64,000 nt of DNA from Quadrisphaera sp. RL12-1S (GTDB taxonomy: Bacteria > Actinomycetota > Actinomycetes > Actinomycetales > Quadrisphaeraceae), in the NCBI RefSeq assembly GCF_014270065.1, contig NZ_JACNME010000006.1:1-64000 (forward strand), read 5' to 3'. The position numbers and the translations under genes are program-made. The notes beneath the pieces are model-generated. The model made no database searches. It was given only the letters and a program-made list of their open reading frames with translations, and had not been told where the DNA came from. Positions 34,306 through 43,240 of the stretch are shown one piece after another; position 1 is the stretch's first letter; every line of letters starts with the position of its first letter.

Positions 34306-35078
34306 GCGCGCACCCCCTGCTGGAGGCCGCGGGCCTGCAGAAGTCCTTCGGGCAGACCCGCGTGCTGCGCGGCGTCGACCTCGCCGTGCCCGCCGGCACC
34401 GTGAGCGTGCTCATCGGTCCGTCCGGGTCGGGCAAGACCACCGTGCTGCGCTGCCTCAACGCCCTCGAGCGCCCCGAGTCCGGTGTCGTGCGCATCGGGG
34501 ACGTCTCGGTGGACTTCTCCGCCCTGCCGCAGCAGGGACGCCGCGCTGCCGTGCGCGCCGAGGCGCGGCTGCGGGCCCAGAGCGGCATGGTCTTCCAGGC
34601 CCACCACCTCTTCCCGCACCGCACGGCGCTGGAGAACCTCCTCGAGGGGCCCGTCGTCGTCCAGGGCCGCCCGCGGGAGGAGGCCCGGGCCGAGGCGCTG
34701 GTCCTCCTGGAGCGGGTGGGCCTCGCAGGCCGCGAGGACGCCCTGCCGTCGCAGCTCTCAGGCGGGCAGCAGCAGCGCGTGGGCATCGCGCGGGCGCTCG
34801 CGATCCGCCCGCAGGTGGTGCTCTTCGACGAGCCGACCTCCGCGCTCGACCCGGAGCTGGTGGGCGAGGTGCTCGCCGTGATGCGGGACCTCGCCGAGCA
34901 GGGCACCACGATGGTGGTGGTCACCCACGAGATCCGCTTCGCCCAGCAGGTCGCCGACCAGGTGCTGTTCCTCGACGGCGGCGTCGTGGTGGAGCGCGGA
35001 CCGGCGGCGCAGGTGATCGCGGACCCGCGTGAGGAGCGCACCCGCCGCTTCCTGCGGCGCCTGCTCGACCCGCTCTGA
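34302..35078 (+). CDS. Amino acid ABC transporter ATP-binding protein
   Basis: A 258-residue ATPase: Walker A IGPSGSGKTT (about 38-47), Q-loop MVFQAHHLFPH, signature LSGGQQQRVGIARAL, Walker B VVLFDEPTSALDPE and H-loop VVTHE. The sequence between Walker A and the Q-loop is longer than in GlnQ, with a basic insert (AAVRAEARLRAQS) seen in TcyN-type ATPases. The GTG start overlaps the permease stop by four bases, indicating translational coupling. Confidence 0.96.
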   Translation: MSAHPLLEAAGLQKSFGQTRVLRGVDLAVPAGTVSVLIGPSGSGKTTVLRCLNALERPESGVVRIGDVSVDFSALPQQGRRAAVRAEARLRAQSGMVFQAHHLFPHRTALENLLEGPVVVQGRPREEARAEALVLLERVGLAGREDALPSQLSGGQQQRVGIARALAIRPQVVLFDEPTSALDPELVGEVLAVMRDLAEQGTTMVVVTHEIRFAQQVADQVLFLDGGVVVERGPAAQVIADPREERTRRFLRRLLDPL

Positions 35079-35126
35079 GCCTGCCTCGACGGGCGGCACC
35101 GGCTCCGAGCGGGTAGATGTTCCGAG

Positions 35127-36761
35127 GTGGCTGACGACGACACGACCCCCGACCTCACCCGCGGAGTCCCGCTGCGCGACCTCCCCCTCGACGGCGTGCT
35201 CGCGGGCGCCCTCGGCACCGGTGAGGACGCCGAGCAGGTGCTGCTGACCCGGTACACCGACGACGACGGCGAGACCCGCGTCTCCGCGGTCTCCGGCGCC
35301 TGCACGCACGTCGGTGCGCCGCTGGCCAAGGGCCTGCGCACGGGGAACCTCGTGCGCTGCCCGTTCCACCACGCGTGCTTCGACCTGCGCACCGGCGAGG
35401 CGCTGCTGGCCCCGGCCTACGCGCCGCTGACCCGGTACGAGGTCGAGGTCGACGGCACCGGTGAGGACGCCGTCGTGCGCGTCACCGGGCCCGCCGACGA
35501 GCCGGCGCCCGGCCCGGACGCCGCCGCCAGCGCAGCGGGCGGGACCCTGCAGCGCGTCGTCGTCGTCGGCGGTGGTGCCGCGGGGTTCGCCGCCGTGGAG
35601 CGGCTGCGCCGGGAGGGCTACGAGGGTGAGCTGATGCTGGTCTCGGCGGAGCCGCACGCCCCCATCGACAGGACCCAGCTGAGCAAGTTCTACCTGGCCG
35701 GGGCCAAGCCCAAGGACGCGCTGCCGCTGCTGGGCGAGGACTGGTACGCCGAGCACGGCGTGGAGCTGCGCCTGGGCACCGAGGCGACGGTGCTCGACAC
35801 CGCGCAGAAGCGCCTCACGGTGCGCGGCGCCGACGACGCCACCACGGTGCTCGGCTACGACGCCCTCGTGCTGGCACCGGGCTCGGAGCCGGTCCGGCCG
35901 CCCCTGCCGGGCTTCGGGCGCGACGACGTGCGGGTGCTGCGCACCCTGGACGACGCCGACGCGCTGCTCGCCACCGTCGGCGACTCCCCCGAGGGCCGGC
36001 GCGCGGTGGTGCTGGGCGCCGGGTTCATCGGCCTGGAGGCCGCCGCGGTGCTGCGCGAGAAGGGCGTGGACGTCACCGTGGTGTCGACCTCCGAGGTGCC
36101 GCTGGCCCGGCAGATGGGCGAGGACGTGGGCCGGGCGGTCCGGTCCGCCCACGAGTCCGAGGGGGTCGCCTTCGTCACCGGGCGCGCCGCCCGCTGGAAC
36201 GACGGGGTGCTGGAGCTGGAGGACGGGTCGCGGGCCCCGGCGGAGGGCCGCGCGGACCTGCTGGTGGTCGGCACGGGCGTGAAGCCCCGCCTGGACCTGG
36301 CCCGCAGCGCGGACCTGGAGCTGGCCGACGAGGACGCCGGGGGCGGCGTGGTGGTCGACGCCCGCGGGCGCACCTCCGCGGACGGCGTGTGGGCGGCGGG
36401 CGACGTGGCGGCGTGGCCGGACGCCACCACGGGGCGCCGGCGCCGGGTGGAGCACTGGGCGCAGGCGCAGCGGCAGGGCGCCGCGGCGGCCCTCGACGTC
36501 CTCGGTCGCGGCGACGACGACGGCCTGACCGAGCCGGCGTTCTTCTGGACCAAGCAGTTCAGCAAGCAGTACCGGCTGGCCGGTGAGGTCCCGGACCTCA
36601 GCGGCGGCGAGGGCAGCGGCTCGGCCGAGGTGGACGGCTCCCTGGCCGACGGCGACGCCGTGGTCCGCTACCGGGACGGCGAGGGCCGCGTCACCGCCGT
36701 GGCCGGGGTCGGCCGGGACCTCGAGGTGCTGCGCCTGGAGGAGGAGCTGCTGCGCCCCTGA
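35127..36761 (+). CDS. Rieske-containing FAD-dependent ferredoxin reductase-like oxidoreductase
   Basis: A 544-residue fusion. The N-terminal Rieske domain (about 10-120) has both ligand pairs, Cys59-x-His61 (ACTHVGAPL) and Cys78-x-x-His81 (CPFHHACFD), to hold a [2Fe-2S] cluster. From about 140 a pyridine nucleotide-disulfide oxidoreductase follows: FAD site VVVVGGGAAGFAAVERLRR, RTQLSKFYLAG, NAD site VVLGAGFIGLEAAAVLREKG, and GVWAAGDVAAWPD. The C-terminus resembles the reductase/AIF-type dimerisation domain. The same layout is found in AIFM3-like and ferredoxin reductase proteins, which move electrons from NAD(P)H to an iron-sulfur or haem partner. The GTG start at 35127 has no strong ribosome site. 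It stands alone before a large terminator. Confidence 0.92.
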   Translation: MADDDTTPDLTRGVPLRDLPLDGVLAGALGTGEDAEQVLLTRYTDDDGETRVSAVSGACTHVGAPLAKGLRTGNLVRCPFHHACFDLRTGEALLAPAYAPLTRYEVEVDGTGEDAVVRVTGPADEPAPGPDAAASAAGGTLQRVVVVGGGAAGFAAVERLRREGYEGELMLVSAEPHAPIDRTQLSKFYLAGAKPKDALPLLGEDWYAEHGVELRLGTEATVLDTAQKRLTVRGADDATTVLGYDALVLAPGSEPVRPPLPGFGRDDVRVLRTLDDADALLATVGDSPEGRRAVVLGAGFIGLEAAAVLREKGVDVTVVSTSEVPLARQMGEDVGRAVRSAHESEGVAFVTGRAARWNDGVLELEDGSRAPAEGRADLLVVGTGVKPRLDLARSADLELADEDAGGGVVVDARGRTSADGVWAAGDVAAWPDATTGRRRRVEHWAQAQRQGAAAALDVLGRGDDDGLTEPAFFWTKQFSKQYRLAGEVPDLSGGEGSGSAEVDGSLADGDAVVRYRDGEGRVTAVAGVGRDLEVLRLEEELLRP

Positions 36762-36773
36762 GAGTGAACGGCA

Positions 36774-36818
36774 GTGGCCGACTGCCCATGATCGTCGTGA
36801 TCATGGGCAGTCGGCCAC
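36774..36818. terminator. Bidirectional terminator with 20-bp perfect stem
   Basis: GTGGCCGACTGCCCATGATC (36774-36793) pairs perfectly with 36799-36818 around GTCGT, between the convergent reductase and alcohol dehydrogenase genes. The tip contains GATCGTCGTGATC, related to the GACGATCA intergenic repeat. Confidence 0.85.
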
Positions 36819-36836
36819 CTGGCGGTCCGGCTGGAG

Positions 36837-37892
36837 TCAGGCGGAGGGCGCCAGGGTCTTGGTGTCGATGACGAAGCGGTAGCGGACGTCGGAGTTCACG
36901 ACCCGGTCCCACGCCTCGTCCACCTGGTCGGCGCTGATGACCTCGACCTCGGCGCCGATGTGGTGCTCGGCGCAGAAGTCGAGCATCTCCTGCGTCTCCT
37001 TGATGGAGCCGATGTTGGAGCCCGCGAGGGACTTGCGGCCCATGATCAGGGCGCCGGCGGGCACCTCGAACGGCTTGCTCGGCAGGCCCACGGTGCACAG
37101 CACGCCCTCGGGCTTGAGCGCGGCGATGTAGGGCTTGATGTCGACGTCGGCCGAGATCGTCGTGACGATGAGGTCGAAGGTGCCCTTGAGGGACTCCAGC
37201 GCACCCTCGTCACCGGTGGCCACGTAGTGGTCGGCGCCCAGGCGCAGCCCGTCCTCCTGCTTCTTGAGCGACTGCGACAGCACGGTCACCTCGGCGCCCA
37301 TGGCGTGAGCGATCTTCACGCCCATGTGGCCCAGGCCGCCCATGCCGACGATGCCGACCTGCTTGCCGGGCCCCGCGCCCCAGAAGCTCAGCGGAGAGTA
37401 CAGCGTGATGCCGGCGCACAGCAGCGGCGCGGCGACGTCGAGGTCGATGCCCTCGGGGATGCGCAGCACGAAGTCCTCGTCGACGACGATCTTCTCGCTG
37501 TACCCGCCCTCGGTGGGGCGCCCGTCCTTGCCGATGGCGTTGTAGGTGCCGACGTTGCCCTTCTTGCAGTTCTGCTCGCGGCCGGCGGTGCACTCGGAGC
37601 ACTCGCGGCAGGAGTCGACCATGCAGCCGACGCCGACGCGGTCGCCCACGGCGTGCTTGGTGACCTCGGAGCCGACCTCGGAGACGACGCCGGCGATCTC
37701 GTGGCCGGGGGTCAGGGGGAAGAGGGTCTCGCCCCACTCGCCGCGGCCGGTGTGGATGTCGGAGTGGCAGATGCCCGCGTAGGCGATGTCGATGAGGACG
37801 TCCTTCGGGCCGAGGTCGCGGCGCTCGATGGTGGTCGCCTCGAAGGGCTGGCCGGGGCCGGCGGTGCTGCGGGCGTGAACGGTGGTGGGCAC
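36837..37892 (-). CDS. Zinc-dependent alcohol dehydrogenase (YahK/cinnamyl-type)
   Basis: Medium-chain NADP(H)-dependent aldehyde reductase of 351 residues. The catalytic zinc ligands are Cys42 (GICHSDIH), His64-Glu65 (PGHEIAG) and the Cys of [12 protein letters not shown]. The structural zinc is held by Cys95, Cys98, Cys101 and Cys109. The coenzyme motif is [13 protein letters not shown]. The GTG at 37892 has GGAGG at 6 bases, which decides it over longer frames. The family reduces a broad set of aldehydes and the natural substrate cannot be told. It is divergent from an MFS transporter (38011) across 118 bases, which may indicate a shared stress or detoxification role. Confidence 0.94.
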   Translation of the reverse strand: MPTTVHARSTAGPGQPFEATTIERRDLGPKDVLIDIAYAGICHSDIHTGRGEWGETLFPLTPGHEIAGVVSEVGSEVTKHAVGDRVGVGCMVDSCRECSECTAGREQNCKKGNVGTYNAIGKDGRPTEGGYSEKIVVDEDFVLRIPEGIDLDVAAPLLCAGITLYSPLSFWGAGPGKQVGIVGMGGLGHMGVKIAHAMGAEVTVLSQSLKKQEDGLRLGADHYVATGDEGALESLKGTFDLIVTTISADVDIKPYIAALKPEGVLCTVGLPSKPFEVPAGALIMGRKSLAGSNIGSIKETQEMLDFCAEHHIGAEVEVISADQVDEAWDRVVNSDVRYRFVIDTKTLAPSA

Positions 37893-38010
37893 GGTTCTCC
37901 TCCGTCTGCTGGGGGTTCGGATGGGGTTGCCGTCCATCCTGCGGGAGGGGCGCGGGTCGCGCACGACGGGTCGCGGGGCCCCCGCGCAGCGGGCTGCCTA
38001 CCGTGGGGTC

Positions 38011-39291
38011 GTGGTCACCGGTCCCGCCCCCGAGGGCTACCTGCCCGGGTCGGCGGGGCTCCGGCGCGCCTCCTGGGCGCTGTTCCTCGCCGGGGTGGCG
38101 GTCTTCGCCCTGCTCTACGCACCGCAGCCGCTGCTGCCGCTGCTGTCGGCCGACTTCGCCGTCACCCCCGCCGGCGCCACGCTCGCGGTGTCGGCCGCCA
38201 CCGCCGCCCTCGCCGTCGGCCTGCTCGTGGCGGGGCCGCTGTCGGAGCGCCTCGGGCGCACCCGCCTCGTGCACGCCTCCCTGGTGGCCTCCAGCGCCCT
38301 GGGGCTGCTGGCGCTGCTCGCCCCCACGTGGGACTGGCTCGTGGCGGTGCGGGCGGTGCAGGGACTGGCGCTGGCGGGGCTGCCCGCCGTGGCCGTCGCC
38401 TACCTGCGCGAGGAGGTGCACCCGCTGGCCGCTGGCCGGGCGACCGGGCTCTACGTGGGCGGCAACGCCATCGGCGGCATGCTCGGCCGCCTCCTCTCCT
38501 CCGGTCTGGCGGAGCTGGGCGGGTGGCGGGCCGCGCAGGGCGGGGTGGCCGCGCTGGGCCTGGTCTGCGCAGCGCTGGTGTGGTGGCTGCTGCCGCGCTC
38601 GCGCCGGTTCGCCCCGGCCCCGTCGGGGCTGCGGGCCCTGGGCCGGCGCACCCGCGGCGTCGTCAGCGACCCCGCGCTGCTGGGCCTGTACGGCCTGTCG
38701 CTGGCGCTCATGGGCTCCTTCGTGGCCGTCTGGAACGCCATCGGCTTCAGGCTGGAGTCACCCCCGTACTCCCTCGGGCCGGCCGTCGCCGGGCTCGTGT
38801 TCACCGTCTACGCGCTGGGGTCGGTGAGCTCGGCGCAGGGCGGCCGGCTCGCGGACGCGCTCGGCCGGCGCGTCGTCGTCCCGGTCGCCGTGGTGGTCAT
38901 GGCCGCGGGGCTGGCCGTGACGGCCGCGCCGCCGCTGTGGGCCGTGGTGGCGGGGATGGCCCTGTTCACCGCGGGCTTCTTCGCCGCGCACGGCGTGGCC
39001 AGCGGGTGGGTGGCAGCGCGCGCCGGCGCCGCCGGCCGGGCCACGGCGCAGGCCGCGTCCACCTACCTGTTCGCCTACTACGTCGGCTCCTCCCTGGGCG
39101 GCACGGCCGGTGGCGCGGCGTGGTCGGCCGGGGGCTGGGGCGCGGTGGTGCTGCTCGCGGGCGGGGCGGCGCTCCTGGCGCTGGTGCTGGCGGTCCTGCT
39201 CGCGCGCACGCGCTCCCTCCTCACCGCCCCCGACGACGACGAGGGGCGTCGCGGACCGCAGGTGCCGCCACCGGCACCGCCGACCGGGTGA
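38011..39291 (+). CDS. MFS transporter (YnfM/AraJ-like)
   Basis: A 426-residue major facilitator with 12 predicted membrane segments. Motif A in loop 2-3 is GPLSERLGRTRLVHAS, then LALAGLPAVAVAYLREEV and GRATGLYVGGNAIGGMLGRLL, the last being characteristic of the YnfM/CynX-like branch. A second motif A copy, GGRLADALGRRVVVPV, follows segment 8. The start is GTG at 38011 (VVTGPAPEGY) with GGGG just before it. Substrate unknown; possibly efflux. The gene stands between the divergent dehydrogenase and the GGDEF-EAL gene 59 bases downstream, which could be cotranscribed. Confidence 0.9.
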   Translation: MVTGPAPEGYLPGSAGLRRASWALFLAGVAVFALLYAPQPLLPLLSADFAVTPAGATLAVSAATAALAVGLLVAGPLSERLGRTRLVHASLVASSALGLLALLAPTWDWLVAVRAVQGLALAGLPAVAVAYLREEVHPLAAGRATGLYVGGNAIGGMLGRLLSSGLAELGGWRAAQGGVAALGLVCAALVWWLLPRSRRFAPAPSGLRALGRRTRGVVSDPALLGLYGLSLALMGSFVAVWNAIGFRLESPPYSLGPAVAGLVFTVYALGSVSSAQGGRLADALGRRVVVPVAVVVMAAGLAVTAAPPLWAVVAGMALFTAGFFAAHGVASGWVAARAGAAGRATAQAASTYLFAYYVGSSLGGTAGGAAWSAGGWGAVVLLAGGAALLALVLAVLLARTRSLLTAPDDDEGRRGPQVPPPAPPTG

Positions 39292-39350
39292 GCCCGCCGG
39301 GCACCGCCTCCAGACGGGGTCCGTGGTGGACGAAGCCCGTAGAGGTGCCC

Positions 39351-40901
39351 ATGCGGGGCGCCGCGCTGGAGGGAGGCCGGGCAGTGGAGAGGACCGTTGC
39401 GCTGGCGCCCCTGCCGGGGCTGCTGACGGGGCTGCTGACGGGGCTGCCGGCGGGCGAGCTGTGGGCCGTGGCGGGCGCGTCCCTCTCCTGCGCCGCGCTC
39501 GTGGCGCTGCTCGTCCTCCTGCGCCGGCAGCAGGTCCGGCAGACGGCTCTGCTGCGCACGGACCCGCTCACCGGCCTGGGCAACCGCGTGCTGCTCGCCG
39601 AGGCCGGCGAGCGCGTGCTGGCCGGGCTGCCCGACCTCGACGGCGACGGCCGCCACGGCCCCGGCCTGCTGCTGCTGGACCTGGACGGCTTCAAGGACGT
39701 CAACGACACGCTCGGCCACGCCGCCGGCGACACCCTCCTCGTGCAGGTCGCCCACCGGCTGTCCAGCGCCGCGCCGGCGGGTGCCGTGGTCGCGCGCCTC
39801 GGCGGTGACGAGTTCGCCGTCCTGCTGACCACTCCCGTCACCACCGCGCAGGCGGTCCTGCACGGCAAGCGGCTGCTCGCCGCGCTCGGCGCCGGAGGGT
39901 TCACCGCCGACGGCGTGGACCTGGACATCACCAGCAGCATCGGCGCCGCCGTGGCCCCCTCGGCCGGCCGCACCGTGGGAGAGCTGCTGCGGCACGCCGA
40001 CCTGGCCATGTACGAGGCCAAGCGGTCCCGCTCCGGCGTGCTCCCGTACACCCCTGACCTGGCGCCGGACAGCAGCGACGGCCTCACCACCCTCGCGCTG
40101 CTGCGCCAGGCGATGGACCAGGGCGAGCTGCGGCTGCTCTACCAGCCCGTCGTCGACGCCGGCACGCGAGAGCTCCGCGCGTTCGAGGCGCTGCTGCGCT
40201 GGGACCACCCCACCCGCGGGCTGCTCATGCCCACCGAGTTCCTCCCGCTGGCCGAGCGCACCACCCTGGTGCGCCCGCTGACGCGCTGGGTGGTGCTCAC
40301 GGCCGTGCGCCAGGCCGCCGCGTGGCGCCGCGCCGGCCTCGACACCACCGTGGCCGTCAACGTCTCGGCGTCCGTCCTGGAGCCCGGCCTGCTGGGCATC
40401 GTCGACGAGGCCCTCGCCCGCAGCTCCTGGCCCACCTCGCAGCTGGTGCTGGAGATCACCGAGACGGCCGTGGCCAGCGACGCCGGCGAGGCGCTCGAGG
40501 TGGTCCGCGCCCTGGCCGACCGCGGCATCCGGATCTCCGTGGACGACTTCGGCGCCGGCTACACCAGCCTGGGCCAGCTGCGCGAGCTCACCGCGCACCA
40601 GCTCAAGGTGGACCGGCAGTTCGTCACCGACCTGCTCGGCGGTCCCGAGGACGAGGCCATCGCGGCCAGCATCATCGACCTGGGCCACCGCCTGGGCCTG
40701 CAGGTCATCGCCGAGGGCGTCGAGAGCAGCGCTGTGGCGGACCGCCTGCGCGACCTCGGCTGCGACGAGCTGCAGGGCTACTGGGTGGGCCGGCCGATGG
40801 GCGCGGAGCTGGCGCTGGCGCGCTGGCAGCCCCAGCCGGAACCCGGGCCCGGGGCGGCGGCGCAGACCGCGCAGAACGGGTCAGCGGCCACCAGCGCCTG
40901 A
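39351..40901 (+). CDS. Cyclic di-GMP diguanylate cyclase/phosphodiesterase (GGDEF-EAL)
   Basis: A 516-residue signalling protein. A short N-terminus with two hydrophobic stretches (about 10-58) probably anchors it in the membrane and no sensory domain is seen. The GGDEF domain has an intact active site RLGGDEFAV (Gly151 onward), metal-binding LLLLDLDGFKDVND and DLAMYEAKRSRSG. I see no RxxD inhibitory site in front of it. The EAL domain has FEALLRWDHP (about 277), ETAVA, DDFGAGYTSLGQL and IAEGVES, all needed for c-di-GMP hydrolysis. Both activities could therefore be present. ATG at 39351 with AGAGG at 5 bases. It runs tail-to-tail into a SpoIIE-type phosphatase gene only 6 bases away. Confidence 0.95.
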   Translation: MRGAALEGGRAVERTVALAPLPGLLTGLLTGLPAGELWAVAGASLSCAALVALLVLLRRQQVRQTALLRTDPLTGLGNRVLLAEAGERVLAGLPDLDGDGRHGPGLLLLDLDGFKDVNDTLGHAAGDTLLVQVAHRLSSAAPAGAVVARLGGDEFAVLLTTPVTTAQAVLHGKRLLAALGAGGFTADGVDLDITSSIGAAVAPSAGRTVGELLRHADLAMYEAKRSRSGVLPYTPDLAPDSSDGLTTLALLRQAMDQGELRLLYQPVVDAGTRELRAFEALLRWDHPTRGLLMPTEFLPLAERTTLVRPLTRWVVLTAVRQAAAWRRAGLDTTVAVNVSASVLEPGLLGIVDEALARSSWPTSQLVLEITETAVASDAGEALEVVRALADRGIRISVDDFGAGYTSLGQLRELTAHQLKVDRQFVTDLLGGPEDEAIAASIIDLGHRLGLQVIAEGVESSAVADRLRDLGCDELQGYWVGRPMGAELALARWQPQPEPGPGAAAQTAQNGSAATSA

Positions 40902-40907
40902 GGCCCG

Positions 40908-42041
40908 TCAGCAGTCGCGCCACACCAGCACGAGGGCGCGGTCGTCGGACTCCTCCACCCCCGCGGCGTCCACCAGCCGCTCCGCCGCCCCCTCGCGCCA
41001 CCCCGACCGGCCCGCCTCCTCGGCGAGCGCCCGCAGCGCCTCGGTGCCCACCGACAGGTCCTCTCCGGGCACCTCCACCATGCCGTCGGTGCACAGGTAC
41101 AGCGCCTGCCCCGGCAGCAGCCGGCCCGTGACCTCCGGGAAGTCGACGTCGGGCACCAGGCCCAGCGCCGGGCCACCCTCGTCGTCGAGGAGGCGCCACG
41201 GCTGGCCCGCGCCCCCCGTCCCCGGCGCCGGGTGCCCCGCGCACCGCACGCGGAAGTCACCCGAGACCAGGTCGACCGCCAGGTGCACGGCCGTGGCGAA
41301 CCCCTCCGGCCAGTCCTGCCGCAGCAGGTAGGCGTTGGCCGCGGGCAGGAAGCCCTCGACGGGCATCGCCCCCAGCAGTCCCCCGAACGCCCCCGAGAGC
41401 AGCAGCGCCCGCGTCCCCGCGCCCTGCCCCTTGCCGGACACGTCCACCAGCACCACCTCGAGCAGGTCCCCCTGCCGGCCGCGCGTGCGGGTGGCCACCA
41501 CGAAGTCGCCGCTGAAGGCGTCGCCGAAGGCCGGCCGCAGCTCCGTCTCCACGTGCCACTGCCCCGGCAGCGCAGGCACCCGCCCCTGGCTGCGCAGCCG
41601 GTCCCGCAGGTCCACGAGCATCGCGTCGCCCAGGGTGCCCTGGACGCCCAGCCGCTCCCGGCTGCGCACGAACAGGGCCACGAGCACACCGGTGGCCCCG
41701 AGCAGCAGCAGGTCCCCCGGCCGCGTCCCGATCCCGCCCAGCGCGGGCACCGACGTGGTCAGCGCGGCCCCGGCGGCGGCCACGAGGTACAGCAGCACCA
41801 TCGTGCGCATCCGCAGGAAGAAGCCGCCCAGGAGCAGCACGAACACCATGGCGCTGGTCGGCGCCCACCGGGGCGCCAGCGCCCCGGTGACGGCGACGAC
41901 GACGGCGAGCGCGGTCAGCCACAGCAGCAGCCAGGCCTGGCGCGGCATGGTGCGGGGCATGAAGCGAGCGCCCAGCCGGCGGACGACCCGTCGGCGGCGC
42001 CGGTCGAGCCAGCGCGCGGCGCGGTGGAGGCGCAGGCGCAC
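40908..42041 (-). CDS. PP2C-family (SpoIIE-type) serine phosphatase, membrane-anchored
   Basis: A 377-residue protein: a very basic N-terminus (RRARWLDRRRR-like), about four hydrophobic segments between 37 and 125 (LLLWLTALAVVVAVTGAL, MVFVLLLGGFF, VLLYLVAAAGAAL, LLLLGATGVLVALF), and a SpoIIE/RsbU phosphatase domain from about 165. Metal-binding motifs are FGDAFSGDFVVA, VVLVDVSGKGQGAG, LYLCTDGMVEVP and the final DDRALVLVWRD. Such phosphatases act on anti-anti-sigma factors in partner-switching. No anti-sigma or STAS gene is adjacent, so the partner is elsewhere. Convergent with the c-di-GMP gene. Confidence 0.93.
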   Translation of the reverse strand: MRLRLHRAARWLDRRRRRVVRRLGARFMPRTMPRQAWLLLWLTALAVVVAVTGALAPRWAPTSAMVFVLLLGGFFLRMRTMVLLYLVAAAGAALTTSVPALGGIGTRPGDLLLLGATGVLVALFVRSRERLGVQGTLGDAMLVDLRDRLRSQGRVPALPGQWHVETELRPAFGDAFSGDFVVATRTRGRQGDLLEVVLVDVSGKGQGAGTRALLLSGAFGGLLGAMPVEGFLPAANAYLLRQDWPEGFATAVHLAVDLVSGDFRVRCAGHPAPGTGGAGQPWRLLDDEGGPALGLVPDVDFPEVTGRLLPGQALYLCTDGMVEVPGEDLSVGTEALRALAEEAGRSGWREGAAERLVDAAGVEESDDRALVLVWRDC

Positions 42042-42117
42042 GGCCCGACCCTAGCCGGGGCCCAGCCGGCCATCCGGCGTTCACCGACTCCCGCGCGCGT
42101 CCCCCACGCCTTCCCCA

Positions 42118-42141
42118 GCGCACTCGCGCACCCGAGTGCGC
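42118..42141. terminator. Tandem hairpin A
   Basis: GCGCACTCG (42118-42126), loop CGCACC, CGAGTGCGC (42133-42141). It is the first of two hairpins sharing the core GCACTCG-CGCACC-CGAGTGC, downstream of the Nei-like gene. Confidence 0.55.
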
Positions 42142-42155
42142 CTTCTACCGGCTCC

Positions 42156-42187
42156 GAACCAGCACTCGCGCACCCGAGTGCTGGTTC
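42156..42187. terminator. Tandem hairpin B
   Basis: GAACCAGCACTCG (42156-42168), loop CGCACC, CGAGTGCTGGTTC (42175-42187). A perfect 13-bp stem with the same loop as hairpin A. The 214-base gap between the Nei-like and SpoIIE-type genes holds nothing else I can name. Confidence 0.65.
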
Positions 42188-42255
42188 GACGGCCTTGGGA
42201 GGTCACGGAGGAGCGGCGCGGAGGCCCGTGGTCGTCACGAGCCTCGTGGCGGACG

Positions 42256-43209
42256 TCAGGCGTCGAAGGGCGAGACCTGCGTGCCCGGCGCCTGGCAGGT
42301 GGGGCACCAGAAGAGGTTGCGGCCCTCCACCACGGTGGTGGAGACCGGCGTCGAGCAGATCCGGCACGGCAGCCCGGTGCGCCGGTAGACGTAGTGGGCG
42401 CCCGCCTGGCCCCGGCGCACGGGCGTGCCGTCGGCCTCGTCGTCGCGCTTGCCGCGGTCCACCGGACGCGTGGTGACGATGCGCCCGGACCTCACGCCCG
42501 CCTTCATGAGCACGCGCAGGTCGGCGTAGACGCCCTCCAGGCGCTCGGGCTCGACGTCGCGCCCGCTGGCGAACGGGTCGATACCGGCCCGGAACAGCGC
42601 CTCGGCGCGGTAGATGTTCCCGGCGCCGGCCAGCACGTCCTGGTGCATGAGCAGCGCGCCGATCGTCACCCGCGAGCGCCGCGCTCGCTCCACGAAGCGC
42701 TCCGCGCCGTCGTCGGCACGCAGCGGGTCGGGGCCGAGCCGGTGGCGCAGCTCGTCGACCTCGGGGCGGACCATGACCTCGCACGCCGTCGGGCCGCGCA
42801 GGTCGGCCCAGCGCAGCGGGCCGGCGCCCTCGGCGGCGTCCAGCGTCACCAGCCGCAGCCGGACCTGGCCCACGGGGGCCGGAGGCCCGGCCGGCGCGCG
42901 GCCGCCGCCGTCGTCGTCCTGCTCGCCCTCGCCGACGGAGGCGTCGGAGGTGCCGAAGAAGACTTTGCCGTACAGGCCCAGGTGCACGTGCAGCCACCGC
43001 TGCGGCTCGCGGCGGGTGCTCGCGGCGGCCGGGGAGAACCCCACGAGGAGGTGCTTGCCCACGGCATCGGAGCGGACCACCCGGTGGCCGTCGAGCAGGG
43101 CGGCGCCGTCGGCGAACCTGCCCTGGGGGCTGCTCGCCTCGACGACGCGGCCGCCGAAGGCGTCGCGGACGGAGCGGGCGAGGCGGTGGAGGGTGTGACC
43201 TTCAGGCAC
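42256..43209 (-). CDS. Fpg/Nei-family DNA glycosylase (Nei2-like)
   Basis: Removes oxidised bases and cuts the abasic site. The 317-residue product starts MPEGHTLHRLA, giving the catalytic Pro2 and Glu3 after Met removal. The helix-two-turn-helix region is ALLMHQDVLAGAGNIYRAEALF. The C-terminal zinc finger has four Cys: GLPCRICST and WCPTCQ. The MPEGHT start and the Nei-type zinc finger point to the endonuclease VIII branch (actinobacterial Nei2) rather than MutM. An acidic Gly-rich insert (GEGEQDDDGGGRAPAGPPAP) is likely a loop. It sits 28 bases after rpiB on the same strand, a pairing seen in other actinobacteria. Confidence 0.94.
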   Translation of the reverse strand: MPEGHTLHRLARSVRDAFGGRVVEASSPQGRFADGAALLDGHRVVRSDAVGKHLLVGFSPAAASTRREPQRWLHVHLGLYGKVFFGTSDASVGEGEQDDDGGGRAPAGPPAPVGQVRLRLVTLDAAEGAGPLRWADLRGPTACEVMVRPEVDELRHRLGPDPLRADDGAERFVERARRSRVTIGALLMHQDVLAGAGNIYRAEALFRAGIDPFASGRDVEPERLEGVYADLRVLMKAGVRSGRIVTTRPVDRGKRDDEADGTPVRRGQAGAHYVYRRTGLPCRICSTPVSTTVVEGRNLFWCPTCQAPGTQVSPFDA

Positions 43210-43223
43210 GAGGGTCGAGCCTG

Positions 43224-43240
43224 CCCCCTCGCGACGATCA
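43224..43240 (+). repeat. Short intergenic repeat, divergent copy
   Basis: CCCCCTCGCGACGATCA, the pyrimidine-tract plus GACGATCA core without the GGAAGT part, between the Nei-like start and the rpiB stop (its last bases overlap the stop). Confidence 0.4.
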
